64,000 nt of DNA from Aeromicrobium ginsengisoli. Its GTDB lineage: Bacteria; Actinomycetota; Actinomycetes; Propionibacteriales; Nocardioidaceae. The DNA is taken from contig NZ_SDPQ02000003.1 in assembly GCF_004134905.2 (NCBI RefSeq), positions 868,001-932,000 on the forward strand. Reading direction: 5' to 3'. The notes below the pieces were generated by a model, which saw only the letters and a program-made list of their open reading frames with translations, ran no database searches and had not been told where the DNA came from. The position numbers and the translations under genes were made by a program. Numbering within the stretch: position 1 is the stretch's first letter; each line of letters begins with the position of its first letter. Positions 50,844 to 59,219 of this stretch are shown here, piece by piece.

Positions 50844-50857
50844 TGAAACATGTTCTA
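50844..50857. promoter_or_regulatory. KstR operator for the DUF35-ltp3-ltp4 operon
   Basis: TGAAACATGTTCTA matches TnnAACnnGTTnnA. A minus-strand TCACTT (complement of 50841-50846) overlaps it and is 6 nt from ATG 50834. Confidence 0.8.
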
Positions 50858-50890
50858 GTTTTGGCGGCAAGGGGAGATCTACCTCAAAAG

Positions 50891-50904
50891 TAGAACGTGT
50901 TCTA
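50891..50904. promoter_or_regulatory. KstR operator for the SnoaL-DECR-ligase operon
   Basis: TAGAACGTGTTCTA is a full consensus match. TACAAT (50903-50908), a near-ideal -10, overlaps it by two bases and is 6 nt before ATG 50915. Confidence 0.87.
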
Positions 50905-50914
50905 CAATCGCGAC

Positions 50915-51376
50915 ATGATCTCGTCCGACGCCATCACCTGGAACGCGCCCAACGACCCGCATCCGGCCCGCGCCGCCTCGCAACGCTCCTACTCCGCCGT
51001 CGCCAAGGGTGACCTCGACGAGTGGCTCACGGTCTATGCCGAGGACGCGGTGATCGAGGACCCGGTCGGTCCGTCGATGTTCGACGCCGAGGGCAAGGGC
51101 CACCACGGCCATGACGGCATCCGCGCGTTCTGGAATGCCGCGATCGCGCCTGTCGACCGGTTCGACTTCGAGATCAACGACTCGTTCGCGAACCCCGAGG
51201 GCAACACCTGCGCCAACATCGGCCGGATCAGGACGACGTTCGCGGACGGCAGCTACAGCACGACCGACCTGATCATGGTCTACGCCGTCAACGACGACGG
51301 ACGAGTGGCCTCGATGAAGGCCTATTGGGAGCCCGAACGTGCGATGGCGTCGTTCACGAAGGGGGATCAGGCATGA
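50915..51376 (+). CDS. SnoaL/KSI-like NTF2-fold protein
   Basis: A 153-residue NTF2-like protein: YSAVAKGDLDEWLTVYAEDAVIEDPVGPSMFDAEGKGHHGHDGIRAFWNAAIAPVDRFDFEINDSF. This resembles ketosteroid-isomerase-type pockets with an Asp near 50. It may isomerise or hydrate a steroid-derived enone or enoyl group. It is the first gene behind a KstR box and is likely leaderless (no ribosome site before ATG 50915). Confidence 0.78.
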   Translation: MISSDAITWNAPNDPHPARAASQRSYSAVAKGDLDEWLTVYAEDAVIEDPVGPSMFDAEGKGHHGHDGIRAFWNAAIAPVDRFDFEINDSFANPEGNTCANIGRIRTTFADGSYSTTDLIMVYAVNDDGRVASMKAYWEPERAMASFTKGDQA

Positions 51377-51405
51377 GCGAGCGCCAGCGAGCGAACAAAG
51401 GGGCT

Positions 51406-51457
51406 GTCATGCCATCGCCTTCATATCGTTGGTTTCTCAGGAAGGTGATGGCATGAC
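51406..51457 (+). promoter_or_regulatory. Hairpin with 15-codon leader ORF over the start of the dienoyl-CoA-reductase-like gene
   Basis: Bases 51406-51422 pair with 51441-51457 over 17 bp (one G-U), with an 18-nt loop. The right arm contains the ribosome site GAAGG and ATG 51453 of the next gene. A small ORF (51409-51456, MPSPSYRWFLRKVMA) with its own AAAGGGG site starts in the left arm and stops at TGA overlapping that ATG. Translating it would open the hairpin, so the layout suggests coupled translation. Confidence 0.5.
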
Positions 51458-52301
51458 GGTGTTCGGAGAGAACGTCCTCGAGGGCAAGGTCGCGTACGTC
51501 GCCGGTGGCACGCGCGGCTTCAACCTCGCGATCGCCAAGCGCTACGCCGAGCAGGGCGCCAAGGTCGTGGTGATGAGCCGCGACGTCGAGCGCTGCGCGT
51601 CGGCGGCCAAGGAGATCCGCGAGGCCGGTGGCGAGGCGCTCGGCCTTCCCGCCGACGCTCGCGACTACGACCGCATCGCCGAGACGATGCAGGAGACCGC
51701 CGACACGTTCGGCGGCATCGACATCGTGGTCGCCGGCCAGGCCGGCAACTTCTATGCTCCGGCGCTCGGGATGTCGTCCAAGGCGTTCCAGTCCGTCGTC
51801 GACATCGACCTCATGGGCACGTTCAACCTCTACCGCGCGAGCTTCGAGCACCTCCGCGCCCCTGGCGCCTCGCTGATCGCGATCACGGCACCGGAGGCGG
51901 TCAAGCCGCTCGCGTTCCAGAGCCACGTCTGTGCGTCCAAGGCCGCGGTCAACATGCTGACCAAGTGCCTCGCGATCGAGTGGGGACCCGCGGGCGTACG
52001 CGTCAACGGCATCAGCCCCGGCCCGATCGAGGACACCTGGGGCATGGACAACGTGATCGCGACGATGCCCGGCATCAAGGAGACCATCACGGCGTCGACC
52101 CCGCTGCGCCGCTGGGGCACGCACGCCGACATCGCCGACGCGGCGCTGTTCCTCGCGTCGGACGCCTCGTCGTACGTCACCGGCACGATCCTCGACGTCG
52201 ACGGCGGCATCACGATCAACACCGTGGGCGCATCGGAGCGCGACGCGATCAACTTCAAGGACGATCCGCGGGTCAAGGGCCCGGGCAAGGGAGCACGCTA
52301 G
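51453..52301 (+). CDS. 2,4-dienoyl-CoA reductase-like SDR (no YxxxK tyrosine)
   Basis: A 282-residue SDR. VAYVAGGTRGFNLAIAKRYAEQGAKVVVMSRD, AGQAGNFYAPALGMSSKAFQSVVDIDLMGTFNLYRAS and HVCASKAAVNMLTKCLAIEWGPAGVRVNGISPGPI line up with the peroxisomal/mitochondrial dienoyl-CoA reductase group. Like them it has the lysine but lacks the catalytic tyrosine (Val at that position). It should reduce dienoyl-CoA, for example from unsaturated phytosterol side chains. It lies in a KstR-box operon, and its start is held in a hairpin. Confidence 0.8.
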   Translation: MTVFGENVLEGKVAYVAGGTRGFNLAIAKRYAEQGAKVVVMSRDVERCASAAKEIREAGGEALGLPADARDYDRIAETMQETADTFGGIDIVVAGQAGNFYAPALGMSSKAFQSVVDIDLMGTFNLYRASFEHLRAPGASLIAITAPEAVKPLAFQSHVCASKAAVNMLTKCLAIEWGPAGVRVNGISPGPIEDTWGMDNVIATMPGIKETITASTPLRRWGTHADIADAALFLASDASSYVTGTILDVDGGITINTVGASERDAINFKDDPRVKGPGKGAR

Positions 52302-53870
52302 ATGACACTCGATCGGGACATCCACCGCGGACCGCACTCGGGGCAGATGCTCCTCGACTCGCTCAAACGACACCGCGAGGCCTCGGTCCTCCAGCTCGGT
52401 GACCGCAACATCACGGGCCAGGAGATGGCCGACGAGATGAGCCGGTACGTCCGCGCGCTCGAGGACCTCGGTGCCGGGACGGGTGCGGCGGTGGGCCTGC
52501 TCGCCGCGAACCGGCCGGAGGTGCTGTTCCTGATCGGTGCCGGCCAGACGCAGGGCTATCGGCGTACGGCGCTGCACCCGCTCGGCTCGCTCGACGACCA
52601 CGCGTACGTGCTCGACGATGCCGGCGCGACCGCGCTGATCGTCGACAACATCCCGACGTTCCTCGAGCGGGCGGAGGCGCTGCAGGAAAAGGTGCCGTCG
52701 CTGACGACCGTCATCACGATCGACGACCTCGCTGCCAAGGCCGCGACGTACGACATCCAGCCGCTCGTCGCCAAGGACCTGCCGCCCGACCACGTCGTCG
52801 GCGTCACCTACACGGGCGGCACGACCGGCAAGCCCAAGGGCGTCATCGGCACGGCCTCGAGCATCGCCGCGATGACCCAGGTGCAGCTCGCCGAGTGGGA
52901 GTGGCCCGAGGCGCCGACGTTCCTCATCTGCACGCCGCTGTCGCACGCCGGTGCCGCGTTCTTCGCCCCGACGGTCGCCAAGGGTGGCCGGCTGGTCGTG
53001 CTGCCGGGCTTCGACCCGGCGACGGTGCTGCGCACGATCGAGGAGGAGCGGATCACCGCGACGATGCTCGTGCCGAGCATGTTGTACGCCCTGATGGACC
53101 ACCCGGACTCGCACACGCGTGACCTGTCGAGCCTCGAGACGGTCTACTACGGCGCGGCGGCGATCAACCCCACGCGGCTGGCCGAGGCGATCGACCGGTT
53201 CGGCAAGATCTTCGCCCAGTACTTCGGCCAGTCCGAGTGCCCCATGGTCATCTCCTACCTCGCCAAGGCGGACCACACGCCCGAGCGGCTCGCGAGCTGC
53301 GGGCGGCCCAGCGCGTTCCTGCGCACCGCGCTGCTCGGCGAGGACGGCCAACCCGTCGAGCCGGGGCAGCCCGGCGAGATCTGCGTCGCCGGACCCGTGC
53401 TGGCCGGCGGCTACTGGAACAAGCCCGAGGAGACCGCCGAGGCGTTCCACGACGGCTGGCTGCACACCGGCGACGTGGCGCGGGAGGACGAGGACGGGTT
53501 CTGGTACATCGTCGACCGCATCAAGGACATGATCGTCAGCGGTGGCTTCAACGTCTTCCCGCGCGAGGTCGAGGACGTCGTCGCCGAGCACCCCGCAGTC
53601 GCCCAGGTCGGCGTGATCGGCACGCCGCACGAGAAGTTCGGCGAGGCCGTCACGGCGATTGTCGTGCTGCGCGAGGACGCGAAGCGTGATGGCCGGTCGG
53701 TTGCCGACCTGAAGGCCGAGATCCAGGCGCTGGTCAAGGAGCGCAAGGGTGCCGTGCAGGCGCCCAAAGAGGTCATCGTCGCGGACTCGCTGCCGCTGAC
53801 CCCCCTCGGCAAGCCCGACAAGAAGGCCCTGCGCGCCAAGTTCTGGACCGGCGACAGGGCCGTCGGCTGA
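52302..53870 (+). CDS. Acyl-CoA synthetase (AMP-forming)
   Basis: A 522-residue ANL enzyme: VGVTYTGGTTGKPKGVIGT (A3), QYFGQSEC (A5), DGWLHTGDVAREDEDGFWYIVDRIKDMIVSGGFNVFPREVEDV (A7-A8) and the catalytic Lys in LTPLGKPDKKALR. It is distinct from FadD3, FadD17 and FadD19. Being third in the SnoaL/dienoyl-reductase operon under KstR control, it probably activates a steroid or side-chain carboxylate; the exact acid is unknown. Its start follows the SDR stop directly. Confidence 0.85.
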   Translation: MTLDRDIHRGPHSGQMLLDSLKRHREASVLQLGDRNITGQEMADEMSRYVRALEDLGAGTGAAVGLLAANRPEVLFLIGAGQTQGYRRTALHPLGSLDDHAYVLDDAGATALIVDNIPTFLERAEALQEKVPSLTTVITIDDLAAKAATYDIQPLVAKDLPPDHVVGVTYTGGTTGKPKGVIGTASSIAAMTQVQLAEWEWPEAPTFLICTPLSHAGAAFFAPTVAKGGRLVVLPGFDPATVLRTIEEERITATMLVPSMLYALMDHPDSHTRDLSSLETVYYGAAAINPTRLAEAIDRFGKIFAQYFGQSECPMVISYLAKADHTPERLASCGRPSAFLRTALLGEDGQPVEPGQPGEICVAGPVLAGGYWNKPEETAEAFHDGWLHTGDVAREDEDGFWYIVDRIKDMIVSGGFNVFPREVEDVVAEHPAVAQVGVIGTPHEKFGEAVTAIVVLREDAKRDGRSVADLKAEIQALVKERKGAVQAPKEVIVADSLPLTPLGKPDKKALRAKFWTGDRAVG

Positions 53871-53883
53871 CCGACCGAGATGT

Positions 53884-53930
53884 GGATCCTGGTGCACCAC
53901 GGCCACGCTCGGCGTGGTGCATCAGGATCC
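53884..53930. terminator. 18-bp hairpin between convergent genes
   Basis: GGATCCTGGTGCACCACG-11 nt-CGTGGTGCATCAGGATCC pairs with one mismatch and lies between the ligase stop and the echA19 stop. It is probably a bidirectional terminator. Confidence 0.7.
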
Positions 53931-53944
53931 AAACCTCGGCGCGC

Positions 53945-54739
53945 TCAGCGACCCTGGAACTGGGGGGCTCGGCGCTCGGCGAACGCGCGGGGGCCCTCCT
54001 TGGCGTCCTCGGACGCGAACACCGCGGCACCGACCTCGGCGTCGGCCTTCCAGCAGTCGTCCTCGTGCTTGCCCTCGGAGTCGCGGATCGTCTTGAGCAC
54101 GGCCTGCACCGCGAGTGGCCCGTTCGCGGCGATCATGTCGGCGATCTCGTGCGCCTTGGCCAGCGCCTCGCCGTCGGGGACGACGTGCCCGATCAGCCCG
54201 ATCTCCTTGGCCTCCGGCGCCTTGATGTGCCGGCCGGTCAACAACAGGTCGGCCGCGACGGTGTACGGAAGCTGGCGCGGGAGGCGTACGGCTGAACCGC
54301 CGAGGGGATAGAGCCCCCACTTCGGCTCGGACACGCCGAACCGCGCGGACTCGCCGGCGACGCGGATGTCGGTGGCCTGCAGGATCTCGGTGCCGCCGGC
54401 GATCGCGGGGCCCTCGACGGCGGCGATGAGTGGCTTGGTCAGCCGGAAGCCCTTGAGCAGCGGCTTGATGATCGTGGGGTCGAACTCGCCGGACTCGAAC
54501 TTGTCCGACGGCGACGAGGACGACATCGACTTGAGGTCCGCGCCGGCGCAGAAGTAGCCGCCAGCACCGGTCAGGATCACGACCTTGACGTCGGGATCGG
54601 AGTTGGTCCGGTCCCAGGCCTCGCCCATGATCTGGAGCATCTCGCCGGACAGGGCGTTGCGCGCCTCCGGACGGTTCATCGTGACGACGAGGGTGTTGCC
54701 TTCGAGCTCGACGAGGCAGTGGGCAGCGTTGGTGGACAT
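53945..54739 (-). CDS. echA19: Steroid side-chain enoyl-CoA hydratase EchA19
   Basis: A 264-residue crotonase matching EchA19: [94 protein letters not shown], and the C-terminal [23 protein letters not shown]. EchA19 hydrates the side-chain enoyl-CoA made by ChsE dehydrogenases. It diverges from fadD19, like Rv3516/Rv3515c. Confidence 0.92.
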   Translation of the reverse strand: MSTNAAHCLVELEGNTLVVTMNRPEARNALSGEMLQIMGEAWDRTNSDPDVKVVILTGAGGYFCAGADLKSMSSSSPSDKFESGEFDPTIIKPLLKGFRLTKPLIAAVEGPAIAGGTEILQATDIRVAGESARFGVSEPKWGLYPLGGSAVRLPRQLPYTVAADLLLTGRHIKAPEAKEIGLIGHVVPDGEALAKAHEIADMIAANGPLAVQAVLKTIRDSEGKHEDDCWKADAEVGAAVFASEDAKEGPRAFAERRAPQFQGR

Positions 54740-54761
54740 GAGGGAGAGCGTAGTCAAAAAC

Positions 54762-54775
54762 GAGAACGTGTTCTA
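54762..54775. promoter_or_regulatory. KstR operator between echA19 and fadD19
   Basis: GAGAACGTGTTCTA matches the consensus except its first base. TAGTCT (54774-54779) overlaps its end and lies 7 nt before fadD19 ATG 54787. Confidence 0.75.
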
Positions 54776-54786
54776 GTCTTGGGCTC

Positions 54787-56421
54787 ATGCCACTGAACAT
54801 TGCCGACTTGTTCGAGCACGCCGTCGACGCCGTACCCGACCGTCCGATCCTCCAGGTCGGGCCTCGCAAGCTGACCTACGCCGAGCTGGAGGCGCAGTCC
54901 AACCAGCTCGCACATTTCCTCTCCTCCCAGGGCATCGGCAAGGGTGACCACGTCGGGATCTACGCCAAGAACAGCCTCGAGCACGTCGTGGCACTGCTGG
55001 CGATCTTCAAGATCCGCGCGGTCGCGATCAACGTGAACTACCGCTACGTCGAGAACGAGCTCAGCTACCTCATCGAGAACTCCGACATGGTCGCCCTGCT
55101 GCACGAGCGCCCGTACGCCGGCATGGTCGCCCGTACGGTGCCGCAGCACCCCGCCGTCAAGACGATCGTGGCGATGCCCGACCCGACGGACCCCGACAGC
55201 GATGCCGACCTGACGCCGTTCGGCGGCATCACCTGGGACGAGGCGCTGGCCGGCCAGAGCGCCGATCGCGACTTCGAGGCGCGCAGCGGCGACGACCTCT
55301 ACATCGTCTACACCGGCGGCACGACGGGCTTCCCCAAGGGCGTCATGTGGCGCCACGAAGACTTCTGGCGCGTGTTGGGCGGCGGCATCGACTTCATGAC
55401 CGGCGAGCGGATCGAGGAGCTCACCCAGTCCGAGAACGCCAAGACGACCGACCCGATGGTGACGTTCCCGCTCAGCCCCCTGATGCACGGTGGCGCACAG
55501 GCCGCGATGTTGATGCACCTGTTCGCGGGCCACCTCACGATCCTCGAGCCGACGTTCAACGCCGACGAGACCTGGCGCATCATCGACCGGGAGAAGGTGC
55601 AGCTGATCTTCATGACCGGTGACGCCATGGCGCGACCGCTCATCGAGGCGTACGGGGCCGGCAGCTACGACGGCAGCTCACTCGTCGCGATCGCCAGCAG
55701 CGCCGCGATCTTCAGTCGGCCGGTCAAGGAGGTCTGGATGAAGGCGTTCCCCAACGCGTTCTTCACCGACTCGATCGGCTCGTCAGAGACTGGATTCTCC
55801 GGCACCGGCCTCCAGGACAGCGACAACATCCAGGGCCAGGGCCCCGTCGTCGCGCTCGGCGCCGAGACCGTCGTGCTCAACGACCACAACCAGCCGATCG
55901 ACCCGGCCAGCATCGGCGCGATCGGCCGGCTAGCTCGCTCCGGCAGCGTGCCGCTCGGCTACTACCGCGACGAGGAGAAGTCGGCGCGTACGTTCCTCGA
56001 GGTCGACGGCGTCCGCTACTCCGTGCCGGGCGACTACGCCCGCATCGAGCAGGACAACAAGGTGACGCTGCTCGGCCGTGGCTCCAACTGCATCAACACC
56101 GGCGGCGAGAAGGTCTACCCCGAAGAGGTCGAGATGGCGCTCAAGAGCCACCCCGACGTCTATGACGCGCTCGTGGTCGGCCTGCCCGACGAGAAGTGGG
56201 GCCACCATGTCTCGGCGGTCATCCAGTCGCGCTCCGACGAGCCGCCCACGCTGGAGGACCTGCAGACGCACCTCCGCACGCTGCTGTCGGGCTACAAGCT
56301 GCCCCGCTCCGTCGCGTACGTCGAGGAGATCCCGCGCACCGCCACGGGCAAGGCCAACTACCCGGCGGCCAAGGACATCGCCGAGGCCGCGCACCAGGGA
56401 GCTGTCGCTGATGCGCACTGA
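54787..56421 (+). CDS. fadD19: Steroid C26/C24-branched side-chain CoA ligase FadD19
   Basis: A 544-residue ANL enzyme collinear with FadD19 from the first residues (LNIADLFEHAVDAVPDRP). Motifs are LYIVYTGGTTGFPKGVMWRHEDF (A3), TDSIGSSETGFSGTG (A5), VPGDYARIEQDNKVTLLGRGSNCINTGGEKVYPEEVE (A7-A8) and the lysine in TATGKANYP. FadD19 activates the cholestenoate side chain and is needed for C24-branched phytosterols. No ribosome site precedes ATG 54787, which fits a leaderless KstR promoter. Confidence 0.93.
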   Translation: MPLNIADLFEHAVDAVPDRPILQVGPRKLTYAELEAQSNQLAHFLSSQGIGKGDHVGIYAKNSLEHVVALLAIFKIRAVAINVNYRYVENELSYLIENSDMVALLHERPYAGMVARTVPQHPAVKTIVAMPDPTDPDSDADLTPFGGITWDEALAGQSADRDFEARSGDDLYIVYTGGTTGFPKGVMWRHEDFWRVLGGGIDFMTGERIEELTQSENAKTTDPMVTFPLSPLMHGGAQAAMLMHLFAGHLTILEPTFNADETWRIIDREKVQLIFMTGDAMARPLIEAYGAGSYDGSSLVAIASSAAIFSRPVKEVWMKAFPNAFFTDSIGSSETGFSGTGLQDSDNIQGQGPVVALGAETVVLNDHNQPIDPASIGAIGRLARSGSVPLGYYRDEEKSARTFLEVDGVRYSVPGDYARIEQDNKVTLLGRGSNCINTGGEKVYPEEVEMALKSHPDVYDALVVGLPDEKWGHHVSAVIQSRSDEPPTLEDLQTHLRTLLSGYKLPRSVAYVEEIPRTATGKANYPAAKDIAEAAHQGAVADAH

Positions 56422-57508
56422 GCTCTGCGACCGCTTTGGGATCCAGTACCCGATCTTCGCCTTCACCCCGTCCGAGCACGTCGCCGCGGCCGTCTCGCGC
56501 GCCGGTGGCCTGGGCGTGCTCGGCGCCGTGCGTTTCAACGAGGCTGACGAGCTCGACCGCACCCTCGACTGGCTCGACGACAACACGGACGGCAAGCCGT
56601 ACGGCGTCGACGTCGTGATGCCGATGAAGGTGCCGACCGAGGGCAAGGCCATCGACCTCAAGGCGATGATCCCCGACGAGCACATCAGCTTCGTCGAGCG
56701 CACCCTGCAGCAGCTGGGCGTGCCGCCGCTGCCCGAGGGCGAGGGTCGTGACGGCGTCCTGGGTTGGCTGCACTCCGTGGCCCGGTCGCACGTCGACGTG
56801 GCGCTCAACCACCGACCCGTGCTGATCGCCAACGCGCTCGGCTCGCCGCCCAAGGACGTCATCGACCAGGCGCACGCGGCCGGCGTGCAGGTCGCAGCGC
56901 TGGCCGGAGCGGCGAAGCACGCGCTCTCGCACGTGGCCAACGGCGTCGACATCATCATCGCCCAGGGCTACGAAGCCGGCGGGCACACCGGTGAGATCGC
57001 CAGCATGGTGCTGACACCGGAGATCGTCGACGCGGTCGGACCCGACGTCGCGGTGCTCGGTGCCGGCGGCATCGGTCGCGGCCGTCAGGTCGCCGCGTCG
57101 CTCGCACTCGGCGCTCAGGGCGTGTGGACCGGGTCGGTGTGGCTCACGACCGAGGAGTACCAGAACCTCAACACCAACGCCGGCATGACCGAGGCGTTCC
57201 TGCGGGCATCGAGCGCCGACACCGTGCGTACGCGCATCTACACCGGCAAGCCGGCCCGTCTGCTCAAGACCAAGTGGACGGAGGCATGGGACGAGGAAAA
57301 GGCACCGTCGCCGCTGCCGATGCCGCTGCAGAACTTGCTGGTCGCCGACGCGCACAGTCGCATGAACTCCGCCGGCAATCCTGACGTCATCTCGATGCCG
57401 GTGGGCCAGATCGTCGGCTCGATGAACGAGGTCCGTCCCGTCGCTGAGGTCATGGCCGATCTGATCAACGAGTACGAAGAGACCGTCAAGCGCCTGTCGT
57501 CGCTCTAG
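56411..57508 (+). CDS. Nitronate-monooxygenase-family flavoprotein
   Basis: A 365-residue FMN TIM barrel related to IpdC and FabK-type enoyl reductases: FGIQYPIFAFTPSEHVAAAVSRAGGLGVLGAVRF, VDIIIAQGYEAGGHTGEIASMVLTPEIVDAV and VAVLGAGGIGRGRQVAASLALGAQGVWTGSVWL. It overlaps fadD19 by 11 nt and so shares the KstR promoter. A side-chain enoyl-CoA or dienoyl reduction is possible; the sequence alone does not show it. Confidence 0.82.
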   Translation: MRTELCDRFGIQYPIFAFTPSEHVAAAVSRAGGLGVLGAVRFNEADELDRTLDWLDDNTDGKPYGVDVVMPMKVPTEGKAIDLKAMIPDEHISFVERTLQQLGVPPLPEGEGRDGVLGWLHSVARSHVDVALNHRPVLIANALGSPPKDVIDQAHAAGVQVAALAGAAKHALSHVANGVDIIIAQGYEAGGHTGEIASMVLTPEIVDAVGPDVAVLGAGGIGRGRQVAASLALGAQGVWTGSVWLTTEEYQNLNTNAGMTEAFLRASSADTVRTRIYTGKPARLLKTKWTEAWDEEKAPSPLPMPLQNLLVADAHSRMNSAGNPDVISMPVGQIVGSMNEVRPVAEVMADLINEYEETVKRLSSL

Positions 57509-57524
57509 GCCCGCCATCCGCTGG

Positions 57525-57612
57525 GGCGGTGGGTTGGTCGCCTGTCCGAGGGTTCGATGGGCGAGCAGGTCACCGCCCGTCGAAGGGATGGGCGACCAGG
57601 TCACCGCCCAGC
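57525..57612. repeat. Intergenic repeat pair, probable terminator
   Basis: GATGGGCGAGCAGGTCACCGCC at 57556-57577 recurs at 57587-57608 with one change. It matches the pair at 34887-34940. Together with the preceding GGGGCGGTGGG...GTCGCC it can fold into a hairpin between two convergent genes. Confidence 0.6.
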
Positions 57613-57614
57613 AC

Positions 57615-59219
57615 CTAGGCGTACGTCGTGCCGCGCTCTTCTCGGGTCCAGGTCGCTTCGGCGATGCCGGCAGCCGTGAGGTCGCGGTGCAGCACCTTGT
57701 GCGTCGCCGTACGCGGGAGGTCGTCGACCAGGCGTACGTAGCGAGGGCGCGCCTTCGGCGACAGGTCGGCCTGCTCGTCGAGGAACTCCTCGAAGCCCGA
57801 AGGTCCCAGCTCACCGCGCAGCACCAGTGCCGCCGCCACCTGGTCGCCTGACCGCTCGTCCGGCACGGCGTAGACCGCCGCCTGGTCGATCGCGGGGTGC
57901 CGCAGCAGGATCCGCTCGATCGGGGCGCACGCGAGGTTCTCTCCGTCGACCCGGAGCCAGGCGGCCGTACGCCCGGCGAACCAGACCCACCCCTCGGCGT
58001 CGCGGTAGGCGAGATCGCCCGACCAGTACATGCCGCCGCGCATCCTCTCGGCGGTCGCCTCGTCGTCGTTGTAGTAGCCCGCGAACTGGCCGGCGCCGGT
58101 GGTGTTGACGAGCTCGCCGACGCACTCCTCGAGGTTGAGCACCTGCCCGTCGGGGGCGAGCTCGGCGCGTGGGCACTCGGCGCCGGTCTCGGGGTCGAGC
58201 ACCGCCACGCCGTCGCCCGGCCAGCCCAGCGCTCCGGCCGGCGTGCCCTCGATCCGGCTGACAATGACGGCGTTCTCGGTCGACCCGAACCCGTCGACGA
58301 CCACGCAGCCGAACCGCTCGCCGAACGCGCGGATGTCGCGGTCACCGGCCTCGTTGCCGAACACCAGCCGCAGGGGGTTGTCCGCGTCGTCGGGGCGCTC
58401 CGGAGTGGCCAGCACGTACGTCAGGGGCTTCCCCACGTACGACGCGTAGGTGGCGCCGAACCGGCGTACGTCGGGCAGGAACTCCGACGACGAAAACTTC
58501 TCCCGCAGGGCGACCGCGGCACCGGTGACGAGCGCCGGCGCCCACCCGGCCATCACCGCGTTGGAGTGGAACAGCGGCATCGCGACGTAGTGCACGTCGT
58601 CGGCAGTCAGCCCGAACCGTTCGCTGAGGTACGCCCCGGGGTGGGTCACCTTCTCGTGCGTGATGCGCACCGCCTTGGGTCGGCCACTCGTTCCTGACGT
58701 GAAGATCAGCATGAAGAGCGACTTGTCGGTCATTGAGCTCTGGGGGTCCCCCCAACGAGAAGGGCGTAGCCGTTGGGGGAGCGAACTGACGGACGTCGCT
58801 TCGACGCGCTCAACGACCCCTACCGCACCCGCCCAGTCGGCACTGTCGGTGTCGATCACCTGGATGCCGGGCAGGTCGAGGCCTGCCAGGAGGTGCCGCT
58901 GCGTCGCATCCGTCAGCAGGACCTGCACGTCCGCCCGCGCGAGGTCGGCGACGATCGCCTCGCCGCGCCGGGTGCTGTTGATCCCGACGGCGACGTGCCC
59001 GCCGAGACCCGCAGCGGCGAGGCCGAGGAGCATCTCGGCGGTGTTGTCCATCAGCAGACCGACGTGCGGCGGGCGCTCCGGGTCGAGCAGCCGACCCAGC
59101 GCCGCAGCTCGCGCCGACGCATCCGCGACGAGCTCCCGCCACGTCCACGTACGTTCGCGGGTCAGCAGTGCCGGGGTGTCCTGGTCGGCACGGGCCAGGA
59201 GAAGGTCCCGAATGGTCAC
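57615..59219 (-). CDS. fadD17: Steroid side-chain acyl-CoA ligase FadD17, with a repeat-derived insertion
   Basis: A 534-residue ANL enzyme: LFMLIFTSGTSGRPKAVRITHEKV (A3), VVDGFGSTENAVI (A5), MYWSGDLAYRDAEGWVWFAGRTAAWLRVDGENLACAPIE (A7-A8) and the lysine in LPRTATHKVLHRDL. It is grouped with fadE27 and fadE26 as in Rv3504-Rv3506; FadD17 activates shortened side-chain acids. Just before A3 there is an extra stretch of about 30 residues (VERVEATSVSSLPQRLRPSRWGDP) encoded by a REP-like palindrome. GTG 59219 overlaps the fadE27 stop. Confidence 0.85.
   Translation of the reverse strand: MTIRDLLLARADQDTPALLTRERTWTWRELVADASARAAALGRLLDPERPPHVGLLMDNTAEMLLGLAAAGLGGHVAVGINSTRRGEAIVADLARADVQVLLTDATQRHLLAGLDLPGIQVIDTDSADWAGAVGVVERVEATSVSSLPQRLRPSRWGDPQSSMTDKSLFMLIFTSGTSGRPKAVRITHEKVTHPGAYLSERFGLTADDVHYVAMPLFHSNAVMAGWAPALVTGAAVALREKFSSSEFLPDVRRFGATYASYVGKPLTYVLATPERPDDADNPLRLVFGNEAGDRDIRAFGERFGCVVVDGFGSTENAVIVSRIEGTPAGALGWPGDGVAVLDPETGAECPRAELAPDGQVLNLEECVGELVNTTGAGQFAGYYNDDEATAERMRGGMYWSGDLAYRDAEGWVWFAGRTAAWLRVDGENLACAPIERILLRHPAIDQAAVYAVPDERSGDQVAAALVLRGELGPSGFEEFLDEQADLSPKARPRYVRLVDDLPRTATHKVLHRDLTAAGIAEATWTREERGTTYA
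58749..58816. repeat. REP-like insertion inside fadD17
   Basis: It contains a 9-bp inverted repeat CCCCCAACG (58749-58757) / CGTTGGGGG (58771-58779) and the 18-mer CTTCGACGCGCTCAACGA at 58799-58816, related to copies at 11688 and 13030. The insertion keeps the reading frame. Confidence 0.6.

Noticed and set aside
51354-53906. 850-codon open frame on the minus strand
   Set aside because: It is antisense to the SDR and the acyl-CoA ligase, whose protein motifs are intact. Its own composition (Arg/Asp/Gly/Val-rich) is typical of a GC-rich shadow frame.
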